Assembly: GCA_017549385.1 (NCBI GenBank)
Contig: JAFYUX010000165.1
Coordinates: 1 to 7,540 of the forward strand
Length of the DNA stretch: 7,540 bases
From: Bacillota bacterium
Lineage (GTDB): Bacteria > Bacillota > Clostridia > Peptostreptococcales > Anaerovoracaceae
Reading direction: 5' to 3'
The notes below the pieces were generated by a model. That model ran no database searches, had not been told where the DNA came from, and saw only the letters and a program-made list of their open reading frames with translations. Within the stretch, counting starts at the first letter, position 1. Every line of letters starts with the position of its first letter. A program made the position numbers and the translations under genes. This document shows positions 6,115 to 7,540 of this stretch, one piece after another.

Positions 6115-7385
6115 TGTTACCGCTTTCCACATCCATGAGGCCTGCAAGGCTCGAAGAATTCAAAGGTCAGAGACACTTCCTCTACGAAGGTTCTCTGCTT
6201 TACAACTCAATAAAAAACAAAACTTTCGAGTCAGCTATTTTCTATGGACCATCAGGAACAGGAAAGACGACTCTCGCCAGGATTATTGCTGCTGAGATGG
6301 ATGCTGATTTTAAAGAGATTAATGCCACAACAGCCGGCACAAAAGAACTAAAAGAGATTCTGGACGATGCAAGATTTAGATTTTACGGACTCCAGAACCA
6401 GACTACATACCTTTACGTAGACGAATTCCATCGCTGGAACAAACTCCAGCAGGACTCTCTGCTCAAGGCTCTTGAGGAAGGCGTTATACGCTTTATCGGC
6501 AGCACCACGGAAAATCCTTATTTTGCGATAAACAACGCAGTCATCAGCAGAGTAAGACTCCTTTACGAGTTCAAGCGTCTGCAAAAGGATGACATCAAGG
6601 CTATCCTGCAAAATGCTACTAAAGACAAAGAAAAAGGTCTCGGCAACTACGATATTATCTACAATGCCGATGCTATCGATATGATCGCAGAACTCTCAAA
6701 TGGTGATGCTAGAGTAGCACTTGATACTCTCGGTTTTATCGCAGAAAACATCGACGACGGCTCCGCCGTCACAGTTAATCTTGTGGGCGAAGCCCTCCAG
6801 AGCAAGGTGAGCTTCTACGACAAGAGCGAGGACAAGTATGATCTTCTTTCGGCTCTCCAGAAGTCTATCAGAGGAAGCGATCCTGATGCGGCTATTCATT
6901 ATCTGGCGAGACTTATAGAAGGCGGTGCTGATGTTCAGATGATCGGCCGCAGACTTGTGGTTATTGCATCAGAAGATATAGGCATGGCATTCCCGTCAGC
7001 TGTCAGCATCGTTACATCATGCGTACAGGCTGCTCTTATGACAGGTTTTCCAGAAGCAAGGATTAACCTTGCAGAAGCCGTTATACTGCTGGCTTCAAGT
7101 CCGAAGTCAAATGCATGTGCAGTTGCAATCGACGAGGCTATAGCAGATCTCAGATCTCGCAAGATAGACGAAGTTCCGCTTCATCTCAAGGATGCCCACT
7201 ACAAGGGTGCAAGAGACAGAGGGGTAAAGGGGTATCTTTATCCTCACGATTTTGGAGGATATGTAAAGCAGCAGTATCTTCCGGACAACCTTTACAGAGA
7301 AAAGGTAAAGTATTATAAACCTGGTACAAACGGCAAAGAAGGAGCTTTTAAAAAGTATCTTGAGGCTCTTCACGGAGACGAGTAA
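6114..7385 (+). CDS. rarA: RarA/MgsA-type AAA+ ATPase (replication-associated recombination protein A)
   Basis: RarA (MgsA) is a clamp-loader-like AAA+ ATPase that acts at stalled or collapsed replication forks. The 423-residue product is full length for the family (about 420-450). Visible motifs are a start resembling PLAxRxRP (LPLSTSMRPARLEEFKGQ), Walker A GPSGTGKTT (45-53), Walker B YVDEFHRWNK (101-110, family DEIHRFNK), QQDSLLKALEEG, sensor 1 GSTTEN (129-134), arginine-finger SR (145-146) and sensor 2 GDARVALDTL (197-206). The C-terminal oligomerisation domain is very typical: KSIRGSDPDAAIHYLARLIE, RRLVVIASEDIGMAFP, and later HLKDAHYKGARDRGVKGYLYPHDF. The start ATG overlaps the cobO stop by one base, with a weak AAAAGGA 11-12 bp upstream, so translation is probably by coupling. 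The conservative Phe/Trp changes in the Walker B region are minor. The identification is firm; the link to the preceding corrinoid genes seems positional only. Confidence 0.95.
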   Translation: MLPLSTSMRPARLEEFKGQRHFLYEGSLLYNSIKNKTFESAIFYGPSGTGKTTLARIIAAEMDADFKEINATTAGTKELKEILDDARFRFYGLQNQTTYLYVDEFHRWNKLQQDSLLKALEEGVIRFIGSTTENPYFAINNAVISRVRLLYEFKRLQKDDIKAILQNATKDKEKGLGNYDIIYNADAIDMIAELSNGDARVALDTLGFIAENIDDGSAVTVNLVGEALQSKVSFYDKSEDKYDLLSALQKSIRGSDPDAAIHYLARLIEGGADVQMIGRRLVVIASEDIGMAFPSAVSIVTSCVQAALMTGFPEARINLAEAVILLASSPKSNACAVAIDEAIADLRSRKIDEVPLHLKDAHYKGARDRGVKGYLYPHDFGGYVKQQYLPDNLYREKVKYYKPGTNGKEGAFKKYLEALHGDE

Positions 7386-7442
7386 AAGGGGATTAATTTA
7401 CAGATTTTCATTACCGGAGGTATTGGAAACAGGAGATTTTAT
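7386..7442 (+). other. 57-bp spacer between rarA and ispH
   Basis: The spacer has an SD AGGAGA (7431-7436) six bases before the ispH ATG. A second purine-rich string, GGAGG (7416-7420), has no suitable start codon after it. I see no stem-loop with a T-run and no clear promoter, so read-through from rarA into ispH is the simplest view. The frame of ispH stays open back to the rarA stop but has no ATG, GTG or TTG in it. Confidence 0.6.
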
Positions 7443-7540
7443 ATGAAACAGGATGTTGTTTTTGAAAAAAACGGAACAGTAATCAGACTTGCAGCTCATT
7501 CAGGTTTCTGCTTTGGCGTAACATCAGCTATAAACAGAAC
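7443..7540 (+). CDS. ispH: 4-hydroxy-3-methylbut-2-enyl diphosphate reductase, N-terminal part (runs off the right edge)
   Basis: About 32 codons are present, giving a start MKQDVVFEKNGTVIRLAAHS and then GFCFGVTSAINR. The AxxxGFCFGVxxAI motif is the hallmark of IspH (LytB) and carries the first of the three cysteines that bind its Fe-S cluster. The enzyme catalyses the last step of the MEP (non-mevalonate) pathway, making IPP and DMAPP. The N-terminus is about a dozen residues longer than the shortest family members, which start just before the conserved alanine. In many Clostridia ispH is fused to a ribosomal S1-like domain; whether that holds here cannot be seen. The SD AGGAGA at 7431-7436 supports the start. 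It lies 57 bp after rarA on the same strand and may be the next gene of the operon. Confidence 0.85.
   Translation, partial: MKQDVVFEKNGTVIRLAAHSGFCFGVTSAINR

Noticed and set aside
6348..6611. Minus-strand open frames inside rarA (also 6696-6899, 6935-7162, 7107-7373)
   Set aside because: They overlap highly conserved rarA motifs in the opposite strand and lack any SD or domain; they are by-products of codon use.
7412..7422. Small dyad TACC-GGA-GGTA as a terminator or operator
   Set aside because: Four base pairs with a three-base loop and no T-run; too weak to support a function.
1..7540. CRISPR arrays, tRNA/rRNA genes, insertion sequences, cobalamin riboswitch
   Set aside because: No spaced direct repeats, tRNA-like arms or transposase frames were seen, and the spacers (at most 99 bp) are too short for a full cobalamin riboswitch.

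Overview
The window looks like a piece of chromosome from a Gram-positive, Clostridia-type bacterium, most likely a Lachnospiraceae relative. This is inferred from moderately low GC, strong Shine-Dalgarno sites (AGGGAGGA, AGAGGTGA, AGGAG), GerA/Ger(x)C spore-germination genes, and the short Gram-positive form of the cobalamin adenosyltransferase. No marker here allows a firmer placement.

Two transcription units diverge from a 99-bp spacer (1596-1694). On the minus strand, reading leftward, lies a germination receptor locus: a gerA-type membrane subunit (106-1595) followed 3 bp later by the start of a Ger(x)C-type lipoprotein that runs off the left edge. The gerA gene is broken. Its N-terminal 121 codons and C-terminal 374 codons are both well conserved but lie in different frames, joined at 1230/1231, where one base is missing. 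Restoring one base gives a 496-residue protein of normal family length. The start codon also looks damaged.

On the plus strand is a compact gene string that reads like an operon. It comprises a 1031-residue cytoplasmic TPR-repeat protein with an acidic linker (1695-4790), a strongly diverged member of the CobK/CbiJ (precorrin-6A reductase) fold family (4813-5580), a canonical ATP:corrinoid adenosyltransferase (5599-6114), a RarA/MgsA AAA+ ATPase (6114-7385, sharing one base with the previous stop) and the start of ispH (7443 to the right edge). Gaps are 22, 18, -1 and 57 bp. An extended -10 promoter (TGTTATAAT, 1656-1664) precedes the TPR gene.

The plus-strand genes do not form one known pathway. 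Two are corrinoid-related, one acts at stalled replication forks, one makes isoprenoid precursors, and the large TPR protein is unassigned. The least explained parts are the TPR protein and the CobK-like protein, whose usual motifs are replaced although its fold pattern is kept. No tRNA, rRNA, CRISPR array, insertion sequence or clear intrinsic terminator was seen. The only stretches without genes are short spacers.
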